From assembly GCA_900319375.1 (NCBI GenBank), contig ONOI01000005.1:1-49151 (forward strand): a stretch of 49,151 bases of DNA, written 5' to 3'. Made by a program: the position numbers and the translations under genes. Source of the stretch: an uncultured Bacteroidales bacterium. Its GTDB lineage: Bacteria; Bacteroidota; Bacteroidia; Bacteroidales; UBA932. The notes beneath the pieces were generated by a model. That model saw only the letters and a list, made by a program, of their open reading frames with translations, did not search any database and was not told the DNA's origin. Below are positions 25,933 to 34,671 of this stretch, one piece after another. Each line of letters begins with the position of its first letter. Positions within the stretch are counted from its first letter, which is position 1.

Positions 25933-27930
25933 ATGAAAAAAACGATAGCACTTTTGATAATGGCAGCAGCCCTTACAGCTTGTCATCAGAATCCCTTCCT
26001 TCAGGAATGGGACACCCCCTACGGTATTCCTCCGTTCGATAAGATTAAGACAACCGATTATATCCCCGCGATCAAGGCGGGAATCGAGCAGCAGCAGGCG
26101 GAGATCGACGCCATAGTCGCCAATCCCGAAGCCCCGACGTTCGAGAACACTATCGCGGCGCTGGAACTCAGCGGCAACATCCTTTCGAAGGTAGTCGGCG
26201 TCCTGTACAATGTTTCGGAGACCGATCAGACTCCGGAGCTAGACGCCGTTCTGGACGAGGCGATTCCCCTGATGACCGAACACGAATCGGCGATGTCATT
26301 CAACAAGGCGCTCTATCAGAGGGTGGCGGCGGTCTACAACGCAGACCAGAGCGGCCTTACCCGCGAGCAGCAGATGGTCCTCAAGAAACACTTCGACGGC
26401 TTCGAGCGCGAGGGTATCGGCCTGCCCGAAGACCTCCAGGCGGAGCTTAAGGCGATCGATAGCGAGCTTGCGGTCAAGACCCAGAAAATCGGCAACAACA
26501 TCCTCGCGGAGAGCAACGCCTTCAAGGAGAAGTTCGGCATCAGCGTCAGCGAATACCCGACCGCGATGACGACTACCGAGGACCGTGAGCTTCGCAAGGC
26601 CATGTTCGAGGCCTATACTACCCGCGGCCACCACGGCAACGAAAACGACAACTGCGCCCTGCTTCTGGACGTCCTGCGTCTTCGCGCCCGCAAGGCGGCT
26701 ATCCTCGGCTACGGCAATTTTGCCGAGTACCAGCTCGCGAACAAGATGGCCGGCAATCCCGAGACAGTAGACAACTTCCTTGCAGACATCATGAAGGCGG
26801 CAGTAAAGAGCGCCAAGGTCGAGATCTACGATATGGAGAAGGTAGCAGGACACGCTATCGAGCCCTGGGACTGGTGGTACTACGCCGAGAAGGTACGTAA
26901 AGCAAAGTACGACCTCGACGACGATCAGATCCGCCCGTACTTCAAGATCGACAACGTAGTGAAGGGTATCTTCACTGCTGCCCATACTTTGTACGGCATC
27001 AATGCTGGGCTCCTCGAAGGCGTTCCTTCCTACAATCCTGCAGTCGTCAAGACCTACAAGATCACAGACGCCGAGGGTGCGCTGGTCGGCATCTTTACTA
27101 CCGACTATCATCCCCGCAGCTCGAAGCGCGGCGGAGCGTGGATGAACAACGTCCGCGACCAGTACTTCGACGCCGAGGGCAATGAGGTCCGTCCGATAAT
27201 CGTCAATGTAGGCAACCTTGCCCAGAACCTTTCCGTAGACGAGGTCCAGACCGTTTTCCACGAGTTCGGTCACGCCCTCCACGGCCTTCTTACGAAGTGT
27301 CACTACGCGAGCGTTTCGGGAACCAGCGTAACTCGCGATTTTGTAGAGATGTTCTCTCAGTTCAACGAGAACTGGGCCTTCCAGCCCTGGCTCCTGAAGC
27401 AGTATGCGATCAACGACAATGGCGAGGTTATCCCCGACGAACTGGTCGCCAAGATCAACGGCGCCCTTAAGTTCAATCAGGGCTTTATGACTACCGAGCT
27501 CGCCGCGGCTTCTATCCTCGATATGAAATGGCACGAACTGAAGTACATCCCCGCAGATGTAGATCCTTCGGCTTTTGTGGACCAGTTCGAGGCCAAGGCC
27601 TGCAAGGAGATGGGACTTATCAAGGAAATCGTCCCGCGTTACCGTACAACTTACTTCAACCACATCTTCTCCAGCGGCTACAGCGCCGGCTACTACGGCT
27701 ATCTGTGGTCTGAGGTTCTCGACAAAGATGCGTTCAGCATCTTCGAGAAAGAGTGCGTAGGCCCGGACGGAGAGTGGAACATGGACAAGACTGTTGCGCT
27801 TGCCCGCAAATTTAAAGAAACCTTCCTCGAAAGGGGAGGCGGCGAAGAGCCGATGGTCCTTTACAAGACTTTCGCAGGCCGTGAGCCTGACTCGAAGGCT
27901 ATGCTCAGAGGACGCGGACTTCTTAACTAA
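25933..27930 (+). CDS. M3-family metallopeptidase (Dcp/oligopeptidase A type), lipoprotein
   Basis: A zinc peptidase of 665 residues that degrades oligopeptides, usually by removing C-terminal dipeptides. The HEFGH zinc motif is intact (H443, E444, H447), with the third ligand Glu in the RDFVEMFSQ segment downstream. A lipobox (ALTAC) after a short signal peptide points to a periplasmic or envelope location, unlike the cytoplasmic enterobacterial enzyme but usual in this phylum. Length is normal for the family. It sits in the middle of a tight run of genes (1 bp after the DUF5689 gene, 8 bp before gpmI). A link with the nucleic-acid genes upstream could be digestion of nucleoprotein, but this is speculation. 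Confidence 0.92.
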   Translation: MKKTIALLIMAAALTACHQNPFLQEWDTPYGIPPFDKIKTTDYIPAIKAGIEQQQAEIDAIVANPEAPTFENTIAALELSGNILSKVVGVLYNVSETDQTPELDAVLDEAIPLMTEHESAMSFNKALYQRVAAVYNADQSGLTREQQMVLKKHFDGFEREGIGLPEDLQAELKAIDSELAVKTQKIGNNILAESNAFKEKFGISVSEYPTAMTTTEDRELRKAMFEAYTTRGHHGNENDNCALLLDVLRLRARKAAILGYGNFAEYQLANKMAGNPETVDNFLADIMKAAVKSAKVEIYDMEKVAGHAIEPWDWWYYAEKVRKAKYDLDDDQIRPYFKIDNVVKGIFTAAHTLYGINAGLLEGVPSYNPAVVKTYKITDAEGALVGIFTTDYHPRSSKRGGAWMNNVRDQYFDAEGNEVRPIIVNVGNLAQNLSVDEVQTVFHEFGHALHGLLTKCHYASVSGTSVTRDFVEMFSQFNENWAFQPWLLKQYAINDNGEVIPDELVAKINGALKFNQGFMTTELAAASILDMKWHELKYIPADVDPSAFVDQFEAKACKEMGLIKEIVPRYRTTYFNHIFSSGYSAGYYGYLWSEVLDKDAFSIFEKECVGPDGEWNMDKTVALARKFKETFLERGGGEEPMVLYKTFAGREPDSKAMLRGRGLLN

Positions 27931-27938
27931 CTTAACAA

Positions 27939-29459
27939 ATGAACAGAAAAGTACTTTTAATGATTCTCGACGGCTGGGGCGAAGGCCGTCACGACTACTC
28001 TAACGCCATCTGGACAAAGGGAACCCCCAATATCGACGCTCTTCGCGCCAAGTATCCCTTCTCACATCTTCAGGCCTGCGGCGAATACGTAGGTCTGCCG
28101 GACGGCCAGATGGGAAACTCCGAGGTAGGACATATGAACCTCGGCGCCGGAAGGGTCGTATATCAGGATCTGGTGAAGATCAACATCGCCTGCCGCGAAC
28201 ATAAACTTCTGGAAAACAAGGAGATCAAAGCCGCGTTTGACTACGTAAAGTCTTCCGGCAAGAAGCTCCACCTGATGGGCCTCACCTCCCACGGCGGAGT
28301 CCACAGCTCGCTCGATCACGTCTTCGAATTCCTGCGCGTCGCCGCCGAGCAGGGTCTGGACAAAGTCTATGTCCATGCATTCATGGACGGCCGCGATACA
28401 GACCCGCGCAGCGGTCTGGGCTTCGTGGCCGAACTCGAAGAGAAGATGAAGGAGACCACCGGCAAGGTGGCGTCGGTCTGCGGCCGCTTCTACGCTATGG
28501 ACCGCGACAAGCGCTGGAACCGCGTCAAGGAAGCCTACGACCTGCTGGTCGAGGGCAAGGGCGCGGCTTTCGAGAGCGCTCAGGCCGGTATCCAGGCATC
28601 GTACGACGCCGATGTTACCGATGAGTTCATCAAGCCTATCGTCATTACCGAGGGAGGCAAGCCCGTTGCGACTATCGAAGAGGGCGATGCCGTCATCTTC
28701 TACAACTTCAGAAATGATCGCGCGCGCGAACTGACCGCCGCGCTGACTCAGAAAGATATGCCGGAAGAAGGCATGCATACTATCCCTCTGTACTATTGCT
28801 GCCTTACTCCCTACGACGCTTCCTTTACCGGAGTCCACATCCTCTTCGACAAAGAGCTCGTTCAGGATACCCTCGGAGAGACTGTCTCCAAGGCCGGAAA
28901 GCATCAGCTCCGTATTGCCGAGACCGAGAAATATGCCCACGTTACGTTCTTCTTCAACGGCGGCCGTGAGACCGTCTTCGAGAACGAAGACCGTATCCTT
29001 GTCAATTCCCCGAAGGTCCCTACCTACGATCTCCTTCCTCAGATGAGCGCCCCCGAGGTTGCCGAGAAGCTTATCGACCAGATCCGCAGCGGCAAGCAGG
29101 ATATGATTATCCTCAACTTTGCCAACGGCGATATGGTAGGCCATACCGGAGTCTACAACTCCATCACCCAGGCTGTCGAGTGTATCGACAAACTCGTGAA
29201 GAAGGTCGTCGACGAGGCAATAGCAAAGGACTATGTAGTCCTTCTTACTGCCGACCACGGCAACGCAGACTTCGCAGTCAATGCAGACGGAACCCCGAAC
29301 ACGGCGCACTCTCTGAACACCGTTCAGTTCATAGTGATCAACGCCGGCGACGAGGTGAAGACGGTCAAAGACGGCGCGCTCTGCAATGTAGCCCCGACCA
29401 TCCTCAAGCTGATGGGCATCCCTCAGCCTGCGGCAATGACAGCTGAGCCTCTTATCTAG
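27939..29459 (+). CDS. gpmI: 2,3-bisphosphoglycerate-independent phosphoglycerate mutase
   Basis: Interconverts 3- and 2-phosphoglycerate in glycolysis, using two Mn2+. The 506-residue protein is of standard length and has the metal-binding [10 protein letters not shown] start, the phosphoserine motif [24 protein letters not shown] (substrate binding), the NFRNDRARE segment, and TADHGNAD near the C-terminus. The start at 27939 is fixed by the [15 protein letters not shown]-terminus. It has no promoter-like element in the 8-bp gap upstream and so is presumably co-transcribed with the peptidase gene. Confidence 0.96.
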   Translation: MNRKVLLMILDGWGEGRHDYSNAIWTKGTPNIDALRAKYPFSHLQACGEYVGLPDGQMGNSEVGHMNLGAGRVVYQDLVKINIACREHKLLENKEIKAAFDYVKSSGKKLHLMGLTSHGGVHSSLDHVFEFLRVAAEQGLDKVYVHAFMDGRDTDPRSGLGFVAELEEKMKETTGKVASVCGRFYAMDRDKRWNRVKEAYDLLVEGKGAAFESAQAGIQASYDADVTDEFIKPIVITEGGKPVATIEEGDAVIFYNFRNDRARELTAALTQKDMPEEGMHTIPLYYCCLTPYDASFTGVHILFDKELVQDTLGETVSKAGKHQLRIAETEKYAHVTFFFNGGRETVFENEDRILVNSPKVPTYDLLPQMSAPEVAEKLIDQIRSGKQDMIILNFANGDMVGHTGVYNSITQAVECIDKLVKKVVDEAIAKDYVVLLTADHGNADFAVNADGTPNTAHSLNTVQFIVINAGDEVKTVKDGALCNVAPTILKLMGIPQPAAMTAEPLI

Positions 29460-29464
29460 GAAGA

Positions 29465-30334
29465 ATGTATAAGTTCAAACCTATACTGAAAACTCTCGTC
29501 TGGGGGACGGAGAGCTGGGTCCTCTCAGGATGGCCCGGCGACGAGTCCGTAGTAGCCGAGGGACCCGAAGCGGGGAAGAAGATAACTGAAATCTACGAGG
29601 GACAGTTCCCTCTTCTGATTAAGTTCATCGACTCCAACCGCGACCTTTCGATCCAGGTCCACCCCGGCGACGAGATGGCCGCCAGGCTCCACGGCTGCAA
29701 GGGCAAGACCGAGATGTGGTATGTCATCGGAACCAGGCCCGGCGCCCACCTCCTCAGCGGACTCAGCAAGGAAATCACTCCGGCTCAGTACGAAGAACTC
29801 GTAAAGAAAGACGAGATAGTATCCGTCCTGGCTTCCTACGATGTCAATCCCGGCGATGTGTTCTTCCTCCCCGCCGGCCGTATCCACGGCCTCGGGGGAG
29901 GCGTCTACCTCGCCGAGATTCAGGAGACTTCTGACATTACTTACCGTATTTATGACTACGGCCGGCTGGGCCTTGACGGGAAGCCCCGCAAGCTCCATAT
30001 CGAGGAGGCGAAAGAGGCTATCGACTATCGCGTCCTTCCCGACTACAGGACCCACTACAAGCCCGTAGAGAACGCTCCGGTCAATCTTGCATCCTGCAGT
30101 CATTTCAGTACCGACCTGCTGGATCTGACCGAATCGTTGGATTTAAAACTCGACGGTTGCGGAGACTTCCTCATTGCCATTGCGACCGAAGGTAATGTCA
30201 CTCTTGTCACGGAAAATGACAAATGTTCTCTGATCCCGGGAGAGTGCGCCCTTGTCCCTTCGTCTGAGAAAACCCTTACTATTACTCCTTCAGGAAAAGC
30301 TAAATTACTCACCACATTCGTCCCCAAAGCATGA
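29465..30334 (+). CDS. manA: Mannose-6-phosphate isomerase, class I (short form)
   Basis: Interconverts mannose-6-phosphate and fructose-6-phosphate; zinc-dependent cupin. Zinc ligands are visible in SIQVHPGDE (Gln, His), GKTEMWYV (Glu) and PAGRIHGLGGGVYLAEIQE (His). The active-site Arg lies in the ITYRIYDYGR segment. At 289 residues it is shorter than the ~320 of many Bacteroidota relatives, with the loss mostly near residues 15-45. All catalytic residues remain, so it should be active. It overlaps rnr by 4 bp (30331-30334). Confidence 0.93.
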   Translation: MYKFKPILKTLVWGTESWVLSGWPGDESVVAEGPEAGKKITEIYEGQFPLLIKFIDSNRDLSIQVHPGDEMAARLHGCKGKTEMWYVIGTRPGAHLLSGLSKEITPAQYEELVKKDEIVSVLASYDVNPGDVFFLPAGRIHGLGGGVYLAEIQETSDITYRIYDYGRLGLDGKPRKLHIEEAKEAIDYRVLPDYRTHYKPVENAPVNLASCSHFSTDLLDLTESLDLKLDGCGDFLIAIATEGNVTLVTENDKCSLIPGECALVPSSEKTLTITPSGKAKLLTTFVPKA

Positions 30335-32376
30335 AACCCCAGAGACGAGGCAGAAAGACAGTTCAGAAACGCAGAAGAAAGGCGGGGAAGACCGTCTTTC
30401 CCCAATTCGTCGGAAAGGTTCAAATGACCCGTGAGGGCTATGTGTTCGTAGTTATCGACGGGGAAGACGACGATGTGTTTGTCCGCGCGGCGAAGACGCG
30501 CGGGGCGCTCAACGGCGACACGGTGCGTGTCGCCGTGACCAAGACCCCCCGCGCAGGGGGCCGCGCGAAAGCGCTCGCCGGCCAGGCGGCCAGAGGCGAG
30601 CGTCGCGAAGGCGAAATCGTGGAGATCATCAAGCGCTCCGAAAAACCGTTCGTGGGAGTGTTCCATATGGTCGGGACCCACGCCTGGGTCCTGATGCAGA
30701 GCCGCTTCATGCCCTATGACATCGAGGTGGATGGGGAAGAGGCCATGGCCCTTGGCGCCCAGACCGGCTACAAGGTAGCCGCGCGGGTAGAGGGCTGGAA
30801 CCGCGGCGAGAACTGTCCGTATGGCCATGTGGTCGATGTGCTCGGCGCCCCCGGCGCAAACGAGACCGAGATGCACGCGATCCTGGCCGAATTCAACCTC
30901 CCGTACCGTTTCGAGAAGGAGGTGGAGAATGCGGCCGACAAGATTTCCGAAAAGATAACGGCGGAGGACCTGGCCGAGAGAAAGGATTTCCGCAAGACTT
31001 TCACCTTCACTATCGACCCCGCGGACGCGAAGGACTTCGACGATGCGCTTTCGTTCCGCCCGCTGGAAAATGGGAATTACGAGGTCGGCGTCCACATCGC
31101 AGACGTCTCGCATTATGTGCTGCCCGGATCGCCCGTGGACAAGGAGGCGCAGGACCGTGGGACATCCGTCTATCTGGTTGACCGTACGGTCCCGATGCTC
31201 CCGGAGAAGCTCTGCAACAAGCTCTGCTCGCTCCGCCCCCACGAAGACAAACTTACCTTCTCGGCCGTTTTCGAGCTGACTGCAGACGCGAAAGTCCGCA
31301 AGCGCTGGTTCGGAAGGACCGTCATCAACTCCGACTTCCGCCTGGACTACAATCAGGCGCAGGAGGTTATTAAGGCGGAGCCAGACCAGCCGGCCGGCGA
31401 ATCGTTCGGCTGCACCCCCGAGCTTGCGACCGCGCTCCGCACTCTCATGTCCATGGCCCTGATCCTTAAATCCCGCCGCCAGAAGGCTGGCGCGATCGAT
31501 TTCGACCGCCCGGAGATGAAGGTGAAGTGCGACGAGTTCGGCAAGCCGCTCGAGATATATCAGGTCCACTCCTTCGAGGCGAACTGGCTGATCGAGGAGT
31601 TCATGTTGCTGGCGAACCGCAGCGTCGCGGAATTCGTCTCCGGGAAGGGCAAGACCTTCGTCTATCGCGTCCACGACACCCCGAACGAGGCGAAGCTCGA
31701 CAGCCTGCGCGTGTTCGCAAAGAGTATGGGCTATAAGATGGACGGCGCTCTCGAGGGCAAGGCGGTTGCCTCGACCCTCAACGACCTTCTCACCCGCTCG
31801 GACGGCAAACCGGAAGGCTCGGCTTTCCGCGAAATCGCCCTCCGGGCCATGGCCAAGGCCAAGTACAGTGTCGACAACATCGGCCATTTCGGCCTCGCGT
31901 TCGCCGACTATACTCATTTCACCTCGCCTATCCGCCGCTATCCGGACCTGATGGTCCACCGCCTGCTCGCGATCTACCTCGCGAACGGCAAGAGCCAGGA
32001 CAAGGACTACTACGCCGCCCAGTGTGACCACGCGTCCGAACGCGAGGCTATCGCTACTGACGCCGAGCGCACCTCGATAAAGTACAAGCTCGTCGAGTAT
32101 ATGCAGGACCACATCGGCGAAGAGTACGACGGCCACGTCTCCGGCGTCACCGAGTGGGGCATGTACGTCGAGATCGAACCTACCCACATCGAGGGCATGG
32201 TCCCTCTTCGCGAAATCAAGGGCGATTTCTTCGAATTCGAGGAGGACAAGTACCGCCTGCGCGGCCGCCGTACCCGCAAGATCTACCGCCTGGGCGATCC
32301 TGTCCGCATCCGCGTCTCCTCCGCCAACCTCGAGCAGCGCCTCCTGGATTTCGAACTTCTCGATTCGGAAGAATAA
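30331..32376 (+). CDS. rnr: Ribonuclease R
   Basis: A processive 3'-5' exoribonuclease that degrades structured RNA and takes part in rRNA and tmRNA-related decay. The 681-residue protein has a Lys/Arg-rich N-terminus, cold-shock domains (from ~residue 26, with GKVQMTREGYVFV), an RNB catalytic domain with DPADAKDFDDA (metal-binding Asps, ~228-238), and a C-terminal S1 domain (GHVSGVTEWGMYVEI, ~605). It is slightly shorter than many relatives because the N-terminal extension is reduced. It is the last gene of the run starting at 17572 and is coupled to manA. A long open frame on the opposite strand across this gene reflects its codon bias only. Confidence 0.95.
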   Translation: MKPQRRGRKTVQKRRRKAGKTVFPQFVGKVQMTREGYVFVVIDGEDDDVFVRAAKTRGALNGDTVRVAVTKTPRAGGRAKALAGQAARGERREGEIVEIIKRSEKPFVGVFHMVGTHAWVLMQSRFMPYDIEVDGEEAMALGAQTGYKVAARVEGWNRGENCPYGHVVDVLGAPGANETEMHAILAEFNLPYRFEKEVENAADKISEKITAEDLAERKDFRKTFTFTIDPADAKDFDDALSFRPLENGNYEVGVHIADVSHYVLPGSPVDKEAQDRGTSVYLVDRTVPMLPEKLCNKLCSLRPHEDKLTFSAVFELTADAKVRKRWFGRTVINSDFRLDYNQAQEVIKAEPDQPAGESFGCTPELATALRTLMSMALILKSRRQKAGAIDFDRPEMKVKCDEFGKPLEIYQVHSFEANWLIEEFMLLANRSVAEFVSGKGKTFVYRVHDTPNEAKLDSLRVFAKSMGYKMDGALEGKAVASTLNDLLTRSDGKPEGSAFREIALRAMAKAKYSVDNIGHFGLAFADYTHFTSPIRRYPDLMVHRLLAIYLANGKSQDKDYYAAQCDHASEREAIATDAERTSIKYKLVEYMQDHIGEEYDGHVSGVTEWGMYVEIEPTHIEGMVPLREIKGDFFEFEEDKYRLRGRRTRKIYRLGDPVRIRVSSANLEQRLLDFELLDSEE

Positions 32377-32411
32377 TCTTTTCTGCAACGAAAGCGGTGC
32401 GGGGTGCATCT

Positions 32412-32432
32412 ATATTGCAGTTTTTGCAATAT
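32412..32432. promoter_or_regulatory. Inverted repeat at the start of the VWA lipoprotein gene
   Basis: ATATTGCA (32412-32419) and TGCAATAT (32425-32432) form a perfect 8-bp dyad with a 5-nt spacer, ending 4 nt before the chosen ATG. It overlaps a weak -7-like TATATTGC (32411-32418). As DNA it could be an operator; as RNA it could fold just ahead of the start codon. Confidence 0.45.
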
Positions 32433-32436
32433 GGAT

Positions 32437-33705
32437 ATGAAAAAAGCAATAAATAAGATTTTGGCCGTTGCGGCGGGAGCCGTGATGGCTTTTTCGTGTT
32501 CCGCGGATATGGAGGGAATATTTGATGGATGGGCAGCGAAGGACGGAGGGTATGATTATGATGTCGCAGAGGGGATGTCAGAGCCCTCTGGAACGGGAGA
32601 AGGAGAGAATAACGGAAACACTAACGCCGGATTGCTGACTGCCGGCGAGTGGAATGATCTCGACAACTGGCAGTTCTGGGGAAGCCTGATGCTCAGTCAG
32701 GGCGATGGTAAGACAGAGGAGGTAGAAGACGGCGAGTGGTACGAAGGAGACGGGTCGTTCTATCAGTACTGCCCTCATTGGGGATTCTATACGAATAACA
32801 GAGTCGCTGTTAAAGTCACTAACGAAGGCGCTCCCGCAGCGGGAGTGAATGTTATTCTCAGCGTAGACAATACTCCTGTCTGGACAGCCGTTACCGATAA
32901 TCTGGGAATGGCAAACTGCTGGATTAATCTCTATAGTGGAGATACTCTTCCCGAAAATGCGCAATTATCTATTAAGGTCGGAGGAGTAGAGCAGGCAGAA
33001 GCGCCTGTAATTACAAACTGGTCATCTGAAGAGACTGTCTACAACGAGTACGAGGTTGCGAACAGCTTCACCGCCCGTACGGCTGATATCGCATTTTTCG
33101 TAGATGCTACCGGTTCGATGGGCGATGAGATCGACTTCCTCAAGAGCGATCTGATTGACATTTTCAAGAAGGTGGAAAATCTTCAGAGCGGAACGGAAAT
33201 CCGTACTGCCGCCCTCTTCTATCGCGACGATAAAGATGAGTATGTTACAAAACAGAAAGACTTCACAAAAGATATCAAGTCGGTATCAGACTATGTAGGA
33301 AAACAGTCTGCCGCCGGTGGCGGAGACTTCCCGGAGGCGGTACATACCGCTCTTGAGGCAGGACTTCAGAACCTTTCCTGGAACGAAGGGGCGCGCAGCA
33401 AAATCGCCTTTATGCTTCTCGACGCTCCGGCCCACTACCGATCCGACGTTGTCGAATCCCTTCACAAAAGCATTGAGATGTATGCGGCGAAGGGCATCAA
33501 GATTATCCCGGTGGCGGCAAGCGGTGTAGACAAGAACACCGAATTCATGCTCCGTTTCTTTGCGATCGCTACAAGTGGAACTTATGTGTTCCTTACCAAC
33601 GACAGCGGTATCGGCGGAGACCACATCCAGGCTTCGGTCGGAGAGTATGAGGTCGAGCAACTTAACGACCTTATCGTTCGCCTGATTGACAAGTATCTTG
33701 AATAA
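32437..33705 (+). CDS. VWA-domain lipoprotein
   Basis: A 422-residue lipoprotein. The ATG at 32437 gives MKKAINKILAVAAGAVMAFSC with lipobox AFSC; ATGs at 32404 and 32431 in frame lie within the inverted repeat region and add nothing useful. A low-complexity acidic, Gly/Asn-rich stretch (~20-65) is followed by an Ig or carboxypeptidase-regulatory-like beta domain (~115-185) and a von Willebrand A domain (~215-420) with a MIDAS of the form DATGSMGDE (D223). The domain probably binds a protein or glycan partner through a divalent metal. No partner is obvious; rsgA follows 21 bp downstream with a possible promoter of its own. Confidence 0.8.
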   Translation: MKKAINKILAVAAGAVMAFSCSADMEGIFDGWAAKDGGYDYDVAEGMSEPSGTGEGENNGNTNAGLLTAGEWNDLDNWQFWGSLMLSQGDGKTEEVEDGEWYEGDGSFYQYCPHWGFYTNNRVAVKVTNEGAPAAGVNVILSVDNTPVWTAVTDNLGMANCWINLYSGDTLPENAQLSIKVGGVEQAEAPVITNWSSEETVYNEYEVANSFTARTADIAFFVDATGSMGDEIDFLKSDLIDIFKKVENLQSGTEIRTAALFYRDDKDEYVTKQKDFTKDIKSVSDYVGKQSAAGGGDFPEAVHTALEAGLQNLSWNEGARSKIAFMLLDAPAHYRSDVVESLHKSIEMYAAKGIKIIPVAASGVDKNTEFMLRFFAIATSGTYVFLTNDSGIGGDHIQASVGEYEVEQLNDLIVRLIDKYLE

Positions 33706-33711
33706 AATGCG

Positions 33712-33719
33712 TATCTTCG
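33712..33719 (+). promoter_or_regulatory. Possible -7 element of rsgA
   Basis: TATCTTCG differs by one base from TAnnTTTG and lies 7 bp before the rsgA ATG. If used, the transcript would have almost no leader. Confidence 0.35.
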
Positions 33720-33726
33720 CTACCGT

Positions 33727-34671
33727 ATGAAAAGCGGAATCGCTACGGTAGTCAAGAACGCGGGCAGTCACTTCCTTCTGAGTGAACTTCCCCAATGGCG
33801 TCTTTTCCCTGCAGTATTGCGGGGAAAAGTGCGTTTGGAGGCAGGTACATCTACTAATCCTGTAGCTGTAGGCGACCGCGTACGTTACGAATTCGAAACT
33901 GAACCGGACGCCGAGCACCCTGCCGTCATTACCGAAATCCTCGACAGGAAGAACCACCTTATCCGAAAGTCGGCCAATCTTTCGCGCCAGTCCCACGTCA
34001 TAGCGGCGAATCTCGATATGGCCCTGTTGGTCGTATCGCTCTACTTCCCGGAAGTGAAACTGCCATTCCTGGATCGGCAGCTCGTGACCTGCGAAATGTT
34101 CAAAATCCCCGTTACGATAGTCCTCAACAAGGTAGATCTTTACCGCGAAGAGGCTTCTGAGGAATTTGAAAACTTCAAGTCGATTTACGCGCGTGCGGGT
34201 TACAGAGTCCTGGAAACTTCGGCTAAAACAGGCGAGGGGGTGGAAGAACTCAGAAAACTGTGTAAAGATCATCTCTGTCTTATCAGCGGCGAGTCCGGAG
34301 TAGGAAAGTCCTCCCTTATCAAGGCGCTCGATCCTTCTCTCGATCCCAAAGTCGGTAAGATCAGTGCCGCACATCTTCAGGGTAAACATACTACCTCCCT
34401 TTATGAGATGTATCCTCTTAGCGTGGGAGGTTACGTAATCGATACTCCGGGCCTTCGCGGCTTCGGCCTCTATGGGCTGGAGAAGGAGGAAATCGCGAAA
34501 TATTTCCCCGAGATGCTGCGCCTGGCAGACAACTGCAAGTTCATCCCCTGCACCCATACCCACGAGCCCGACTGCGCAATCAAGGCCGCAGTCGAAAAAG
34601 GCGAAATAGCCCCCGAGCGCTATAATTCTTATCTCGGGATGCTTGAAGACGACAGTAAGTTCCGCAAATAA
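33727..34671 (+). CDS. rsgA: Small ribosomal subunit biogenesis GTPase RsgA
   Basis: A circularly permuted GTPase that assists late maturation of the 30S subunit. The 314-residue protein has an N-terminal OB fold (~1-75), G4 motif NKVD (~residue 136-139) placed before the G1 P-loop GESGVGKSSL (~197-206) and G3 DTPG, which is the permuted order typical of RsgA, and a C-terminal zinc knuckle with CKFIPCTHTHEPDC. All motifs are intact and length is normal. It shares one base with the MATE gene that follows (TAATG). Confidence 0.96.
   Translation: MKSGIATVVKNAGSHFLLSELPQWRLFPAVLRGKVRLEAGTSTNPVAVGDRVRYEFETEPDAEHPAVITEILDRKNHLIRKSANLSRQSHVIAANLDMALLVVSLYFPEVKLPFLDRQLVTCEMFKIPVTIVLNKVDLYREEASEEFENFKSIYARAGYRVLETSAKTGEGVEELRKLCKDHLCLISGESGVGKSSLIKALDPSLDPKVGKISAAHLQGKHTTSLYEMYPLSVGGYVIDTPGLRGFGLYGLEKEEIAKYFPEMLRLADNCKFIPCTHTHEPDCAIKAAVEKGEIAPERYNSYLGMLEDDSKFRK

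Noticed and set aside
8007-32376. Mobile element carrying the nuclease locus
   Set aside because: No transposase, integrase, flanking tRNA integration scar or target repeats are visible, and composition resembles the surrounding genes.
30100-32409. 769-codon open frame antisense to rnr
   Set aside because: Same effect of strong codon bias. The sense frame encodes a complete RNase R with intact catalytic residues.
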